Positions 1 to 7,930 of a stretch of DNA of 64,000 bases are shown one piece after another. The position numbers and the translations under genes are program-made. Location of the stretch: contig JANQNF010000024.1 in the NCBI GenBank assembly GCA_028279705.1, forward strand, positions 112,257 through 176,256. The letters run 5' to 3'. Under the pieces are notes generated by a model that did not search any database, was not told the DNA's origin, and worked only from the letters and a program-made list of their open reading frames with translations. Source of the stretch: an archaeon (lineage in GTDB: Archaea > Aenigmatarchaeota > Aenigmatarchaeia > QMZP01 > JAFGSV01). How positions within the stretch are numbered: position 1 is the first letter of the stretch; every line of letters starts with the position of its first letter.

Positions 1-199
1 ATAAAGTGCACAAGCTGGAAAGATACACGAATTCGGTGTTCTGAATTGCTATTCTTTCCTGTGCAGGTAATGAAATTATCTTGAAACGATACTTTTTGTT
101 AAGACGTGATACTACTTCCACAATCCATTTCTCTACAGCACCCCAGCCGGTAGGTGGTATAGAGACAACCTCATTACCGACCTGCGTTACTGTCTTCAT
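1..199 (-). CDS. Glycosyltransferase family 4, N-terminal fragment (runs off the window)
   Basis: Reading the minus strand from an ATG at 199 gives 66 open codons to the window edge. The N-terminus starts MKTVTQVGNEVV and continues SIPPTGWGAVEKWI, followed by VVSRL. This matches the first strand-loop-helix of GT4 glycosyltransferases, where the proline-glycine loop (PPxGxGAxE) precedes the first Rossmann helix. Such enzymes transfer sugars from nucleotide donors to glycans or lipids. It is divergent from the next glycosyltransferase gene, with only 35 bp between start codons, so the two may share a promoter region. Only the extreme N-terminus is visible, so the substrate is unknown. Confidence 0.65.
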   Translation of the reverse strand, partial: MKTVTQVGNEVVSIPPTGWGAVEKWIVEVVSRLNKKYRFKIISLPAQERIAIQNTEFVYLSSLCTL

Positions 200-234
200 G
201 TTAATTATTATTGCAGTTCTGAGTATTATTTATT

Positions 235-1737
235 ATGGTGACGAAAATTTCTGCAATGGCTGGCGAACATGTCATTCTCGGTACAGTAGAAAAGGACGGT
301 AAAGTTCTCTTGCTGATGGATCTTAAAGACAATCAAAACGGCGGCGCTTCGTACGTATCAGGAGATTCAAGGAGATCCGTCAACCTCATAAAGGCAGAAT
401 TCGAAGATTACGAAAAATACAAAAAGGAATGTGCGAGCAGGATCTCGCTTGTGAAGAAAAAAAGGAAGACTGGCAGACTGAAGGCTTCATACGTCTTCAG
501 CGACGGTGAAGAGATAGGGATATCAGCGAAGAAACCTGTCATAGACAATTTCCTGAAGGAATCCAGATTCAACGATTTTCTGCACAGGGTTTCCTCAGCG
601 GCCGCGTCCACCCTTAACGTTCATGGTGCAGTTCCTGAAGAGAAGATAAGGAAATTCTTCCGCAAGCCGAAGAAAAGCGTATTCAGTGATCTCCGTGGCA
701 TGAAGAGCGCACTTTATTCCCATGACGGCGAATGGAAGAAATTCCTGAAAGCTGCCGGGGTGACACTTTCCGTCATAATGCCCACCTACAACGAAGTTAA
801 CTTCGAGAGGAACGTATCACTCGTCGGAAACGTCAAGAAAGCGGGTCTTGTGAACGAGATAATAATCACTGACGGCTATTCTTCCAGGCACGAGCCTGCT
901 GAGGTACTGGAAGGCATGAAAAGCGGAGGCAGTGACCTAGGATGCACTATCATAAGGCAGAACGGCGCCGGAAAGGGTGAGGCCATAGAGTCTGCGGTGA
1001 AATATGCGCTCACACAGAAGCACGACTTCTGCATAATACTGGATTCGGATAACATGGCCGCCCTTTCGAGGGTCTATGATGATCCGCCAGTAGACATTGA
1101 CATAGAATTCTTCCTTCGCAGCTTCATCCGTTCCATAATAACTAACATCCGTGAGAGAGGACCCGACGAAACAAGGAAAACGTTCTTCAAGGCATCGTAC
1201 ATGAGGATGCCGCAACTCAAGAAGAGTTTTGAGCTGAGGTTCGGCTTGGTCACGAGGATAGTGAAGGACTTCTACTCGCGGGCACTCGGTTCAAGCCACA
1301 ACCTTTACGCACTGAGCGGTGAGGTGGCCTTCAATCCGAGGTTTCTCCTGGAAAAACTGAGCCTGAGCAAGCACGTACTCGATCTCATGGGTCTGTCAAA
1401 GTCCCAATACTGCGGTTCCAACGTTCCCGGAGGGTTCTGCCTGGAAACCATATGGAACTCGATCATAGACATAATGGGCTATGACGTCTGCTACGTCAAT
1501 ACGTACCTGCACCATCACGGGCCTGTCGTGAAATCCACGAAAACAGATATAGGCGAGCAGATAGGCGAAGTGCTCACAGGTACATTCGCTGGCATGCTCA
1601 TAGGACTGATTTACAGCGGCAAGTATGACAGGAAAACAACAGATCTGCTGAAGAAGATACCTCTCGACGTTCTGAGGCCGGACAGACTCATTCTCAAACT
1701 TCATGAAGGTAAAACAAAGCCAGAAGACATCAGATGA
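235..1737 (+). CDS. GT-A fold glycosyltransferase, GT81/glucosyl-3-phosphoglycerate synthase-like
   Basis: The protein has 500 residues. The central domain shows a GT-A nucleotide-sugar transferase core: SVIMPTYNE near residue 180, NGAGKGEAI near 245, and the metal-binding ILDSDN near 265. A later PGGFCLETIWN-type acceptor/metal region contains an HHHG segment. The layout resembles glucosyl- or mannosyl-3-phosphoglycerate synthases (GT81/GT55), which make compatible solutes or polar-lipid sugars. About 170 N-terminal residues precede the catalytic domain and are not recognised. ATG 235 is used; an in-frame ATG at 256 is an alternative. The exact donor and acceptor are inferred only at family level. 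Confidence 0.6.
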   Translation: MVTKISAMAGEHVILGTVEKDGKVLLLMDLKDNQNGGASYVSGDSRRSVNLIKAEFEDYEKYKKECASRISLVKKKRKTGRLKASYVFSDGEEIGISAKKPVIDNFLKESRFNDFLHRVSSAAASTLNVHGAVPEEKIRKFFRKPKKSVFSDLRGMKSALYSHDGEWKKFLKAAGVTLSVIMPTYNEVNFERNVSLVGNVKKAGLVNEIIITDGYSSRHEPAEVLEGMKSGGSDLGCTIIRQNGAGKGEAIESAVKYALTQKHDFCIILDSDNMAALSRVYDDPPVDIDIEFFLRSFIRSIITNIRERGPDETRKTFFKASYMRMPQLKKSFELRFGLVTRIVKDFYSRALGSSHNLYALSGEVAFNPRFLLEKLSLSKHVLDLMGLSKSQYCGSNVPGGFCLETIWNSIIDIMGYDVCYVNTYLHHHGPVVKSTKTDIGEQIGEVLTGTFAGMLIGLIYSGKYDRKTTDLLKKIPLDVLRPDRLILKLHEGKTKPEDIR

Positions 1738-1773
1738 TCATCGTTTAAAAATCATCACCCGAGTAATATTCTC

Positions 1774-2454
1774 ATGAAGAAAAAGCTTACTCTTCCGCAA
1801 CCATTCCAGTCACTCATGGAGGGAATAGAACATGGTGCGCTCACAAACTTCTACGGCGCTCCCGGCACCGGCAAGACCAACCTCTGCCTGCTGACGTCGC
1901 TTGAGGTGATAAGAAGTGGCGGGAAGGTGATATTCATAGACACCGAGGGCGGCTTCTCCCAAGAGAGGTTCGCGCAGATATTCCCGAACCCCGAAGAAGC
2001 GCTGAAAAGCGTCCAGATACTTGAACCAAAGGATTTCAAGGAGCAGGGAAAGATGATAAGAAGCCTTCCGGGCATGCCGGCTGACATGATAATAGTGGAT
2101 TCCGCGGCAGCCCTTTACAGGCTAGAGTACTCGGATCCTGAGAAGGAAGCGCTTGAAGCCAACAGGGAACTTTCCAAGCAGATGTCTGTTTTGTCCAACA
2201 TCGCGAGGGAAAGATGCATACCCGTCGTGGTCACCTCGCATACTTACAAGAACTGGGACACCGAGAACAACGAGATAGTAGGAGGCGACGCCATAAAATA
2301 CTGGTCAAAGGCTGTCGTGTTCCTCGAAAGGACCGGAAAGATGTCCGAGAGGAATGCATCAATAATAAAGCACCGCTGGCTTCCCGAGGGCAAGACTGTC
2401 AAATTCGAGATCGTCCATGAAGGAATAAAGCCGTCTGGTAGGAAAATATTCTGA
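1774..2454 (+). CDS. radB: DNA repair and recombination protein RadB
   Basis: This 226-residue RecA/RadA-superfamily ATPase has Walker A GAPGTGKT at residues 28-35, FIDTEGGFSQERF after strand 2, and the Walker B-type segment MIIVDSAAALYR. Length and the lack of an N-terminal HhH domain match RadB, the euryarchaeal RadA paralog thought to modulate recombination and Holliday-junction processing. A TATA-like CGTTTAAAAATC at about 1742-1752 lies some 26 nt before the ATG, suggesting a leaderless mRNA. The gene converges with topA, with one base between stop codons. Confidence 0.85.
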   Translation: MKKKLTLPQPFQSLMEGIEHGALTNFYGAPGTGKTNLCLLTSLEVIRSGGKVIFIDTEGGFSQERFAQIFPNPEEALKSVQILEPKDFKEQGKMIRSLPGMPADMIIVDSAAALYRLEYSDPEKEALEANRELSKQMSVLSNIARERCIPVVVTSHTYKNWDTENNEIVGGDAIKYWSKAVVFLERTGKMSERNASIIKHRWLPEGKTVKFEIVHEGIKPSGRKIF

Positions 2455-2455
2455 A

Positions 2456-4540
2456 CTACTTCTTACCTTTCTTGACTTCGCTTGCCTTCTTGATCTCTTT
2501 TTTGTCGCTGTAGTCGAAGCCGTGCTCTATGCAGAGCTTCCATGGGCGCCTTCCCTTGGACTTGATCTCTACAAGGTTCATGCCACACTTGCATGTCTTT
2601 GAGCTTACAGAAAGCGTTCCCTTCTGCGGAAGCGGGAAGGAGTTTGTGCAGTCTGGGTAGTTGTTGCAGCCTGCAAAGCGCTTCCCTGTCTTTTGCGACC
2701 TTATGACCATGATGTTTCCTTTCTTGCATTTCGTACATCGCCCAACGTTGTTCTCTTCCTCTTCGTACTTGCGGACAGCGTCCTTTATTTCACCGCCTAT
2801 GTTGGCTTCCTCTGTCTTGAACTTGTCCAGGATCTTCCCGAGTTCCTTTTCAGCATCCTTTATTATGTCTTCGCGCTTCTTCTGTCCTTCCCTGATCTTT
2901 TCCATGTCCTCCTCAAATCTTCTGGTAAGGTCGACAGAAACTATGTCAGGACAGTGCTTTCGGAGAGCATTTACGACAGCCTTTCCAAGTTCCGTGACTA
3001 TTATGGACTTTTCCTTGATGTAGCCGCGGTCGTAGAGAGTCTCTAGTATGTTTGCCCTCGTTGCCTTCGTTCCGAGTCCAAGGTCTTCCATTTCCTTGAG
3101 AATCGACGCCTGCGTGTACCTCTTCGGCGGCTGGGTCTCCTTCTCGTGCATCTTGAGCTTTTCGACCTTTACGTCGTCACCCTCTTTCATCGAAGGAAGC
3201 TCGACTTCCTTTATGCGAGTGTAAGGCTCATAGAATTTCATCCAACCGGGCTCTATCGTTGTGACACCGTTTGCTGCGAATTCCTCGCTTTCAACGCTTA
3301 CTATCGCTTTCACGGACTCCCTCACAGAAGGATCGGCAAACGCTGCCATGAACCTCTTGACTATGAGGTCGTATAGCTTCTTCTGGTAAGCATTCAGTTC
3401 CTTTGGTTTGTTTCCCGTCGGGAATATGGCAGGGTGTGCTGGGTCTTCCTTCTTGCCCTGCCTTGGGAAAAGCTTGCTCTTAGAAAGCAGCTTCCCGCAC
3501 AGTTCTTCGTACCACTTCTGGCCGGAAAGCTTCTCGATAATCTTTTTGTATCCTATTGTCGGCGGCAGTTTCTGGCTGCTGGTCCTCGGATAGCTTATGA
3601 GCGCCTGCTCGTAAAGTGTCTGCGCTATGTCAAGCGTGGTCTTTGGCGAGAACCCAAAAAGCGCGTAGCATTCCCTCTGCATGGTCGTGAGGTCGAAAGG
3701 CACAGGCGGGTAGTATTGCTGCTGTTCCTTCTTTATCGAAGTGATCTTCCCGTCCTTTCCTTTGCATACTTCCATTACCTTTTCGGCATCGCCCTTTTCC
3801 CAGAACTTGCCGTTGATGTGGAATGCGATCACGTCACCTGCCTTTACACTACCGTTTAGCTCTATCTCCCAGTAGGGCACGGGCTTGAACTTTTCTATCT
3901 CCCCGTCCCTCTTGACGAGGATTTCCAGTGTCGGTCCCTGCACCCTTCCGGTGGAAAGCGTCCTGTAGGCGCCTGCCTTCTCAAGTGATATCGTGAGTGC
4001 TCTAGACATGTTGACGCCGAAGTACCAGTCAAGCTGGTGCCTCGTCAGCCCGGCTTCTATCTGGGGGAAATCCAGATGTTCGGACATATCGTCGAAAGCC
4101 TTTATGAGGTCCGGCGTGGTGAGCGTTGAGAACTTCATCCTCTTGCCATCTTCGACGTCGCAGATGAATTTCAGTACGTTCCATGCGATCACTGAACCTT
4201 CAACATCGTAGTCGCATGCTGATATGTACTCGTCAGCGCCTTCTGCCACCTTCTTCATGCTGTCGAAGTACTTCTTTGCCCACTCGTTTCCTTTCCTTGT
4301 ATACGTCGGCTTCCATTCAACTGAGAACGCCGGGTACTGCCATTTCAGCCCGCCGTTTTTTTCGTCGAGTACGAATAAGTGACCCACTGCGGGCACGACC
4401 ATCATGTCCCTTCCATTCCTCGTTATGCTGTAATAAGAGACCCCTCTCCCGCCGAGTTTTTCAACTTCACCGTCTGCAAGAGCGCTGGCTATCCTCTTTG
4501 CGGCGGATGGTTTTTCGGTGACGACCAGCGTATAAGTCAT
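2456..4540 (-). CDS. topA: DNA topoisomerase I, archaeal type IA
   Basis: The enzyme relaxes negatively supercoiled DNA through a 5'-phosphotyrosine intermediate. The TOPRIM domain begins at the N-terminus (VVTEKPSAAKRIA) with acidic motif DYDVEG. The active-site tyrosine is in ISYPRTSS (Tyr317 from this start). The C-terminus carries a Cys4 zinc finger (CTKCKKG...GCNNYPDC) plus a second Cys pair. ATG 4540 is preferred over one 18 bases upstream because BRE/TATA CCGAAAGCTTTTAAATAC (4564-4581, minus strand) sits about 26 nt before it, which predicts a leaderless transcript. Length of about 694 residues is normal. Confidence 0.9.
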   Translation of the reverse strand: MTYTLVVTEKPSAAKRIASALADGEVEKLGGRGVSYYSITRNGRDMMVVPAVGHLFVLDEKNGGLKWQYPAFSVEWKPTYTRKGNEWAKKYFDSMKKVAEGADEYISACDYDVEGSVIAWNVLKFICDVEDGKRMKFSTLTTPDLIKAFDDMSEHLDFPQIEAGLTRHQLDWYFGVNMSRALTISLEKAGAYRTLSTGRVQGPTLEILVKRDGEIEKFKPVPYWEIELNGSVKAGDVIAFHINGKFWEKGDAEKVMEVCKGKDGKITSIKKEQQQYYPPVPFDLTTMQRECYALFGFSPKTTLDIAQTLYEQALISYPRTSSQKLPPTIGYKKIIEKLSGQKWYEELCGKLLSKSKLFPRQGKKEDPAHPAIFPTGNKPKELNAYQKKLYDLIVKRFMAAFADPSVRESVKAIVSVESEEFAANGVTTIEPGWMKFYEPYTRIKEVELPSMKEGDDVKVEKLKMHEKETQPPKRYTQASILKEMEDLGLGTKATRANILETLYDRGYIKEKSIIVTELGKAVVNALRKHCPDIVSVDLTRRFEEDMEKIREGQKKREDIIKDAEKELGKILDKFKTEEANIGGEIKDAVRKYEEEENNVGRCTKCKKGNIMVIRSQKTGKRFAGCNNYPDCTNSFPLPQKGTLSVSSKTCKCGMNLVEIKSKGRRPWKLCIEHGFDYSDKKEIKKASEVKKGKK

Positions 4541-4563
4541 AGTAGAATCTAAAAACATCGCAA

Positions 4564-4581
4564 GTATTTAAAAGCTTTCGG
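4564..4581 (-). promoter_or_regulatory. BRE/TATA promoter of topA
   Basis: The minus strand reads CCGAAAGCTTTTAAATAC, a BRE-like purine stretch followed by a TATA element. Its centre is about 26 bp upstream of ATG 4540, the normal archaeal TATA-to-TSS distance, so the mRNA should be leaderless. Near-identical elements precede rpl4, fusA and rpl23 in this window. Confidence 0.6.
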
Positions 4582-4634
4582 CGGCAACTTTTGAACGGTT
4601 AATTTATTACATATATAATTGATTATAATACAGT

Positions 4635-4719
4635 GCCGAGGTGGCAGAATCCGGTTCAATGCACCCGCCTCGAAAGCGGGCGTCCTCTGGGCGTGCAGGT
4701 TCAAATCCTGCCCTCGGCG
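4635..4719 (+). tRNA. tRNA-Ser (anticodon CGA)
   Basis: Acceptor GCCGAGG (4635-4641) pairs with CCTCGGC (4712-4718), with discriminator G4719. Anticodon stem CCCGC/GCGGG encloses the loop CUCGAAA, giving anticodon CGA for UCG codons. T-stem GCAGG/CCTGC encloses TTCAAAT. The long variable arm is typical of tRNA-Ser. CCA is not encoded. A T-rich tract follows directly (4721-4731) and probably terminates transcription. Confidence 0.95.
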
Positions 4720-4737
4720 CTTCCCTTTTTTCATTTC

Positions 4738-4753
4738 AAAAAGGCCGCGGCCC
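4738..4753 (-). terminator. Hairpin plus T-run terminator of the small four-Cys gene
   Basis: On the minus strand GGGCCGCGGCC is followed by TTTTT. It lies just past the 4781-5035 gene and is preceded by TTTGACA, the same word that precedes the GGGCC hairpin downstream of the aEF-1A gene. Confidence 0.5.
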
Positions 4754-4780
4754 GCTGTCAAAGATAGGAAAAAGAAAAGA

Positions 4781-5035
4781 TTAAAAAACTCCACTTTCAT
4801 CTGCTATTGGTTCTCCAGAAGGAAAAACGCTCCAATCCTTACAATAATTGCCAATTTCCTTTCCGTCTAATGTACTAGGCAGTTTTTCATCTTCATGTAG
4901 GCCGAAATTTGTAGCATACGGGCAGATTCCTTTGTACACCCGTCCGTCAGAAGCGTATCTGCAATTAAAACAAATTCTATCCACAATCCCCTCTTTTTTC
5001 CCTATGAAATCGTTTCCTCTTAAAGTATCTGCCAT
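4781..5035 (-). CDS. Small four-cysteine protein, function unknown
   Basis: This is an 84-residue protein starting MADTLRGNDF. Its cysteines are arranged C-x2-C (ICFNCRY), then GICPYA and NYCKDW, which suggests a small zinc- or iron-binding module. ATG 5035 is chosen because GGTGG lies 5 nt upstream. Its promoter is AT-rich and carries a perfect inverted repeat at 5051-5070, so it is probably regulated. No family is confidently recognised. Confidence 0.6.
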   Translation of the reverse strand: MADTLRGNDFIGKKEGIVDRICFNCRYASDGRVYKGICPYATNFGLHEDEKLPSTLDGKEIGNYCKDWSVFPSGEPIADESGVF

Positions 5036-5050
5036 AAATACCACCTTATA

Positions 5051-5070
5051 ATACTACTCTATAGTAGTAT
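5051..5070. promoter_or_regulatory. Inverted repeat operator candidate ATACTAC-N6-GTAGTAT
   Basis: This is a perfect 7-bp inverted repeat with a six-base spacer, next to TATA-like sequence (TTATATATAT on the minus strand). It lies between the presumed TATA box and ATG 5035 of the small four-Cys gene. The position suits a repressor operator. The regulator is unknown. Confidence 0.5.
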
Positions 5071-5145
5071 ATATATAATATTGATTTATAAAGATATCTG
5101 ATTTCCTCATGGTATCGATTTTGACATAAAAAATGCCATTTTTTA

Positions 5146-5212
5146 ATAAAAATATGGGGCCGTGGCCCTTTGTCAAAAGAAAGAAATAAAGGAAGAAAGG
5201 GCTTAAAGCCCC
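5146..5212 (-). terminator. Tandem hairpin terminator downstream of aEF-1A
   Basis: On the minus strand, hairpin GGGCTT-A-AAGCCC (5199-5211) is followed by a pyrimidine-rich stretch. Then GGGCC-AC-GGCCC (5157-5168) is followed by ATATTTTTATT. Two stem-loops in series with T-rich tails directly follow a highly expressed gene, so a role in 3'-end formation or mRNA stability is likely. Confidence 0.55.
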
Positions 5213-5225
5213 ACTTCTATGATAT

Positions 5226-6497
5226 TTACTTTGCCTTTACGATGTCAGTGCAGATACCTGCAGCAACAGTCTTGCCCATGTCTCTGATGGCGAACTTGGC
5301 AAGTTCGGGGAAGTCTGCCTGCTTTTCCAAAGCGACAGGCTGCAGTGGCTGGACCTTGACGATTGCTGCGTCACCGGTCTTCAGCGTGTCCGGATTCTCT
5401 GCTACAGTTGCACCAGTCTTTGGATCCATCTTCTTGACGATCTCAGTTATCCTTCCTGCGATGTGCGCAGTGTGGATGTGGAAGACAGGCGTGTATCCCT
5501 TGGTTATCACAGTCGGATGCTGGAGCACGATTATCTGTGCCGTGAACTCCTTTGCGACTGTCGGCGGCTTGTCCGGGTGTCCAAGAACGTCACCCTTCTT
5601 GATGTCCTTCTTGGATGCGCCCTTCATGTTGAATCCGATGTTGTCGCCGGGCTCTGCCTTCTCAAGAGGCTTGTGGTGCATCTCCATGGACTTTACTTCG
5701 GCTACCGTGCCTGACGGCTCGATGACGACCTTGTCGCCTGCCTTAAGCACGCCAGTCTCTACCCTGCCTACTGGAACAAGACCTACGCCAGTGATGGAGT
5801 ATACGTCTTGTACCGGAAGCCTCATGGGCTTGCTGATCGGCTTTTCACCGACCTTGATGTGGTTGTCCATGGTTGCAAGAAGCGTCTCGCCCTTGTACCA
5901 AGGCGTGTTCGTTGACTTCTTGACTACGTTGTCGCCAACGTATGCGGATACAGGAACGAACGGAATTTCGTCCGGCTTGTAACCGATTGATGTCAGAAGC
6001 TGTGTCACCTGGGTCTTGACGTCATTGAACTTGCCTTCATCATAGCTGACTTCGTCCATCTTGTTCACAGCCACGATCAGCTGGTTTATGCCAAGAACCT
6101 TGGACAGGTAAAGATGCTCTTTTGTCTGTTCCTGTACACCGTCTTTGCATGAAACAACAAGGATCGCTGCGTCTGCCTGGCTTGCACCGGTGATCATGTT
6201 CTTAACAAAATCCCTGTGGCCTGGGCAGTCGATTGCCGTGAAGTAAAACTTGTCCGTTATGATAGGCTTGTACATGAGGTCTATTGTTACGCCTCTTTCT
6301 CTTTCCTCCTTGAGATTGTCCATTACGAAAGCAAACTCGAACGTTTCCTTCTTCAGTTCCTTTGCAAGGTCTTTGAGTTTCCTCAGCTCCTGCTCTGGAA
6401 GTGAACCGGAATCGAATAGAAGTCTGCCTAACAATGTTGACTTACCGTGGTCTACGTGACCTTCGGTTATTATGTTCAAATGTGGCTTTTCTGCCAT
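5226..6497 (-). CDS. tuf: Translation elongation factor 1-alpha (aEF-1A)
   Basis: This 423-residue GTPase delivers aminoacyl-tRNA to the ribosome. The G1 motif GHVDHGKST is near residue 14, RERGVTID is in switch I, with DCPGH and NKMD as G3 and G4. Beta-barrel domains 2 and 3 follow ([13 protein letters not shown]; the C-terminus is degenerate but complete). ATG 6497 is chosen because GGAGGAG lies just upstream; an upstream extension is not conserved. On the minus strand a TATA-like CTTATAAATATATA lies around 6570-6585. The gene is divergent from the S17 operon. Two hairpins follow the stop codon. Confidence 0.95.
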   Translation of the reverse strand: MAEKPHLNIITEGHVDHGKSTLLGRLLFDSGSLPEQELRKLKDLAKELKKETFEFAFVMDNLKEERERGVTIDLMYKPIITDKFYFTAIDCPGHRDFVKNMITGASQADAAILVVSCKDGVQEQTKEHLYLSKVLGINQLIVAVNKMDEVSYDEGKFNDVKTQVTQLLTSIGYKPDEIPFVPVSAYVGDNVVKKSTNTPWYKGETLLATMDNHIKVGEKPISKPMRLPVQDVYSITGVGLVPVGRVETGVLKAGDKVVIEPSGTVAEVKSMEMHHKPLEKAEPGDNIGFNMKGASKKDIKKGDVLGHPDKPPTVAKEFTAQIIVLQHPTVITKGYTPVFHIHTAHIAGRITEIVKKMDPKTGATVAENPDTLKTGDAAIVKVQPLQPVALEKQADFPELAKFAIRDMGKTVAAGICTDIVKAK

Positions 6498-6592
6498 TTT
6501 ATCTCCTCCTATTTGTTCCTTATGATTACCGCTTTGCACGGTTAAGGACCTTATATTATAAAACATTTATATATTTATAAGTTTTGCTAGGT

Positions 6593-6748
6593 ATGATGAC
6601 AATAAAACAGGCATCAAGCAACACTTTGGAAAATCACTTTGTTGACAATTTTTTGGCAAGTGTGCCAGAAAAAACAATAAAAGAGAGCGAAAGTATTAAA
6701 AGATATTTAATCTATAAAGTACAAGAATCCATAGTCGTAATGGATTAA
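6593..6748 (+). CDS. Candidate 51-residue small protein upstream of S17
   Basis: An open frame from tandem ATGs at 6593/6596 to TAA 6748 encodes a charged, probably helical peptide (MMTIKQASSN..., ending ESIVVMD). It sits between the divergent aEF-1A promoter and rps17, in the slot where archaea often have the Rpp29 gene. TAGGT precedes the start and ATTATAAAAC lies about 30 nt upstream. It is not homologous to anything I recognise and could be a leader ORF rather than a gene. Confidence 0.4.
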   Translation: MMTIKQASSNTLENHFVDNFLASVPEKTIKESESIKRYLIYKVQESIVVMD

Positions 6749-6765
6749 CAGTTAAGAGGAAGCGC

Positions 6766-7098
6766 ATGAAAAAGGACATCGGAATCGGAATAAAGGGGCC
6801 TGAGAAGTCCTGCGAGGATGCGAACTGCCCGTGGCATGGAAGCATCGGCGTCAGGGGAAGGCTTTTTGACGGCAAGGTGGTTTCCACCAAGTCCAGCCTT
6901 ACGGTTATCATCGAAAAGGGCTACTCTCACATGGTTCCAAAGTATCAGGGTTATGAAAGAAGGAAGTCCAAGATAGCAGCTCACAATCCCCCGTGCATAA
7001 ACGCAAAGGAAGGGGATAAAGTCGTCATTGCAGAGTGCAGGCCACTCTCAAAGACAAAGAATTTCGTTGTTGTTTCTAAAGAAGCGGTGAAATCATGA
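6766..7098 (+). CDS. rps17: 30S ribosomal protein S17 (uS17)
   Basis: This 110-residue protein binds 16S rRNA early in small-subunit assembly. It carries the archaeal C-PWHGSI segment and the conserved HNPPCINAKEGD and ECRPLSKTK motifs of the OB-fold. It is first in a long ribosomal operon, preceded by AGAGGAAG, and its stop overlaps the L14 ATG. Confidence 0.95.
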   Translation: MKKDIGIGIKGPEKSCEDANCPWHGSIGVRGRLFDGKVVSTKSSLTVIIEKGYSHMVPKYQGYERRKSKIAAHNPPCINAKEGDKVVIAECRPLSKTKNFVVVSKEAVKS

Positions 7099-7493
7099 AA
7101 GCCATATCTTCAAGCAATGCAAAGTCTATCCAGCCTGGAAGTGTTCTAAAGTGTGCTGACAACAGCGGGGCAAACCTTTTTGAGGTAATAGCTGTCATGG
7201 GTTTTAAGGGCATAAGGAGAGCCAAGCCCACTGCAGGGATAGCAGACGTTGTCATGTGCAGGGTGAAAAGCGGCAACGAGAAGGTGAGGCATCAGGTTTT
7301 CAGGGTCGTCATCGTCAGGCAGAGAAACGAGTACAGGAGGGCAAGCGGCATGAGGGTTGCATTCGAGGACAACGCCGGAGCCGTCATCAACGAAAAGTTT
7401 GACCCGACAGCGACATTGATAAAGGGTCCCATTGCGAGGGAGGTCGTAGAGCGCTTCAAAACAGTAGGAAAGATCGCAAGCATAGTAGTGTAG
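7095..7493 (+). CDS. rpl14: 50S ribosomal protein L14 (uL14)
   Basis: This 132-residue protein sits at the subunit interface and contacts 23S rRNA. CADNSGANLFEVIAV and GIADVVMCRVKSGN are typical L14 segments, and the C-terminus ends PIAREVVERF...IASIVV. The ATG overlaps the end of S17 by four bases, indicating translational coupling. Confidence 0.95.
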   Translation: MKAISSSNAKSIQPGSVLKCADNSGANLFEVIAVMGFKGIRRAKPTAGIADVVMCRVKSGNEKVRHQVFRVVIVRQRNEYRRASGMRVAFEDNAGAVINEKFDPTATLIKGPIAREVVERFKTVGKIASIVV

Positions 7494-7502
7494 GTGTTTA
7501 TG

Positions 7503-7928
7503 ATGAAGAGCGAATGGTCAAACAAGTGGAAAGCCAGTGCGCAGCCAAGAAAGCAGAAGAAATACGTTCACAACGCGCCTCTCCACGTGAAAAGGAAGTT
7601 CCTTTCCGTGAACCTTTCAAAGCCTCTCAGGGAGAGGTTTGGCAAGAGGTCAATGGTCGTTAGGAAAGGCGACGACGTTATTGTACTGAGAGGCAGCCTC
7701 AGGGGAAAGACGGGAACCGTAGAGAAGGTGAGCATAGCAAGCGGCAAAGTTTATATTGAAGGCGTCAAGATGAAGAAGGTCGACGGTTCGGAGATATCAA
7801 AACCGTTTACCGCGTCCAATCTGCAGCTGACAAAGCTTTCACTTGAAGACAAGAGAAGGCAAAACATCGTCGAGAGAGCAGGCGACAGCTCAGGAAAAAC
7901 AGTTAAAAAGGAGAAGAAAGGTGATTAA
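7503..7928 (+). CDS. rpl24: 50S ribosomal protein L24 (uL24)
   Basis: This large-subunit assembly protein has a KOW motif (KGDDVIVLRGSLRGKTGTVEKV) and an archaeal basic N-terminus (SARP-like KQKKYVHNAPLHVKRK). ATG 7503, or the adjacent 7500, is used because GGTG lies 6-7 nt upstream, as elsewhere in this operon. A lysine-rich tail follows the core domain. Confidence 0.93.
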   Translation: MKSEWSNKWKASAQPRKQKKYVHNAPLHVKRKFLSVNLSKPLRERFGKRSMVVRKGDDVIVLRGSLRGKTGTVEKVSIASGKVYIEGVKMKKVDGSEISKPFTASNLQLTKLSLEDKRRQNIVERAGDSSGKTVKKEKKGD

Positions 7929-7930
7929 TT

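Noticed and set aside
6498-6566. N-terminal extension of aEF-1A
   Set aside because: GGAGGAG lies just before ATG 6497, and homologs start at MAEKPH-like sequence. The upstream residues are not conserved.
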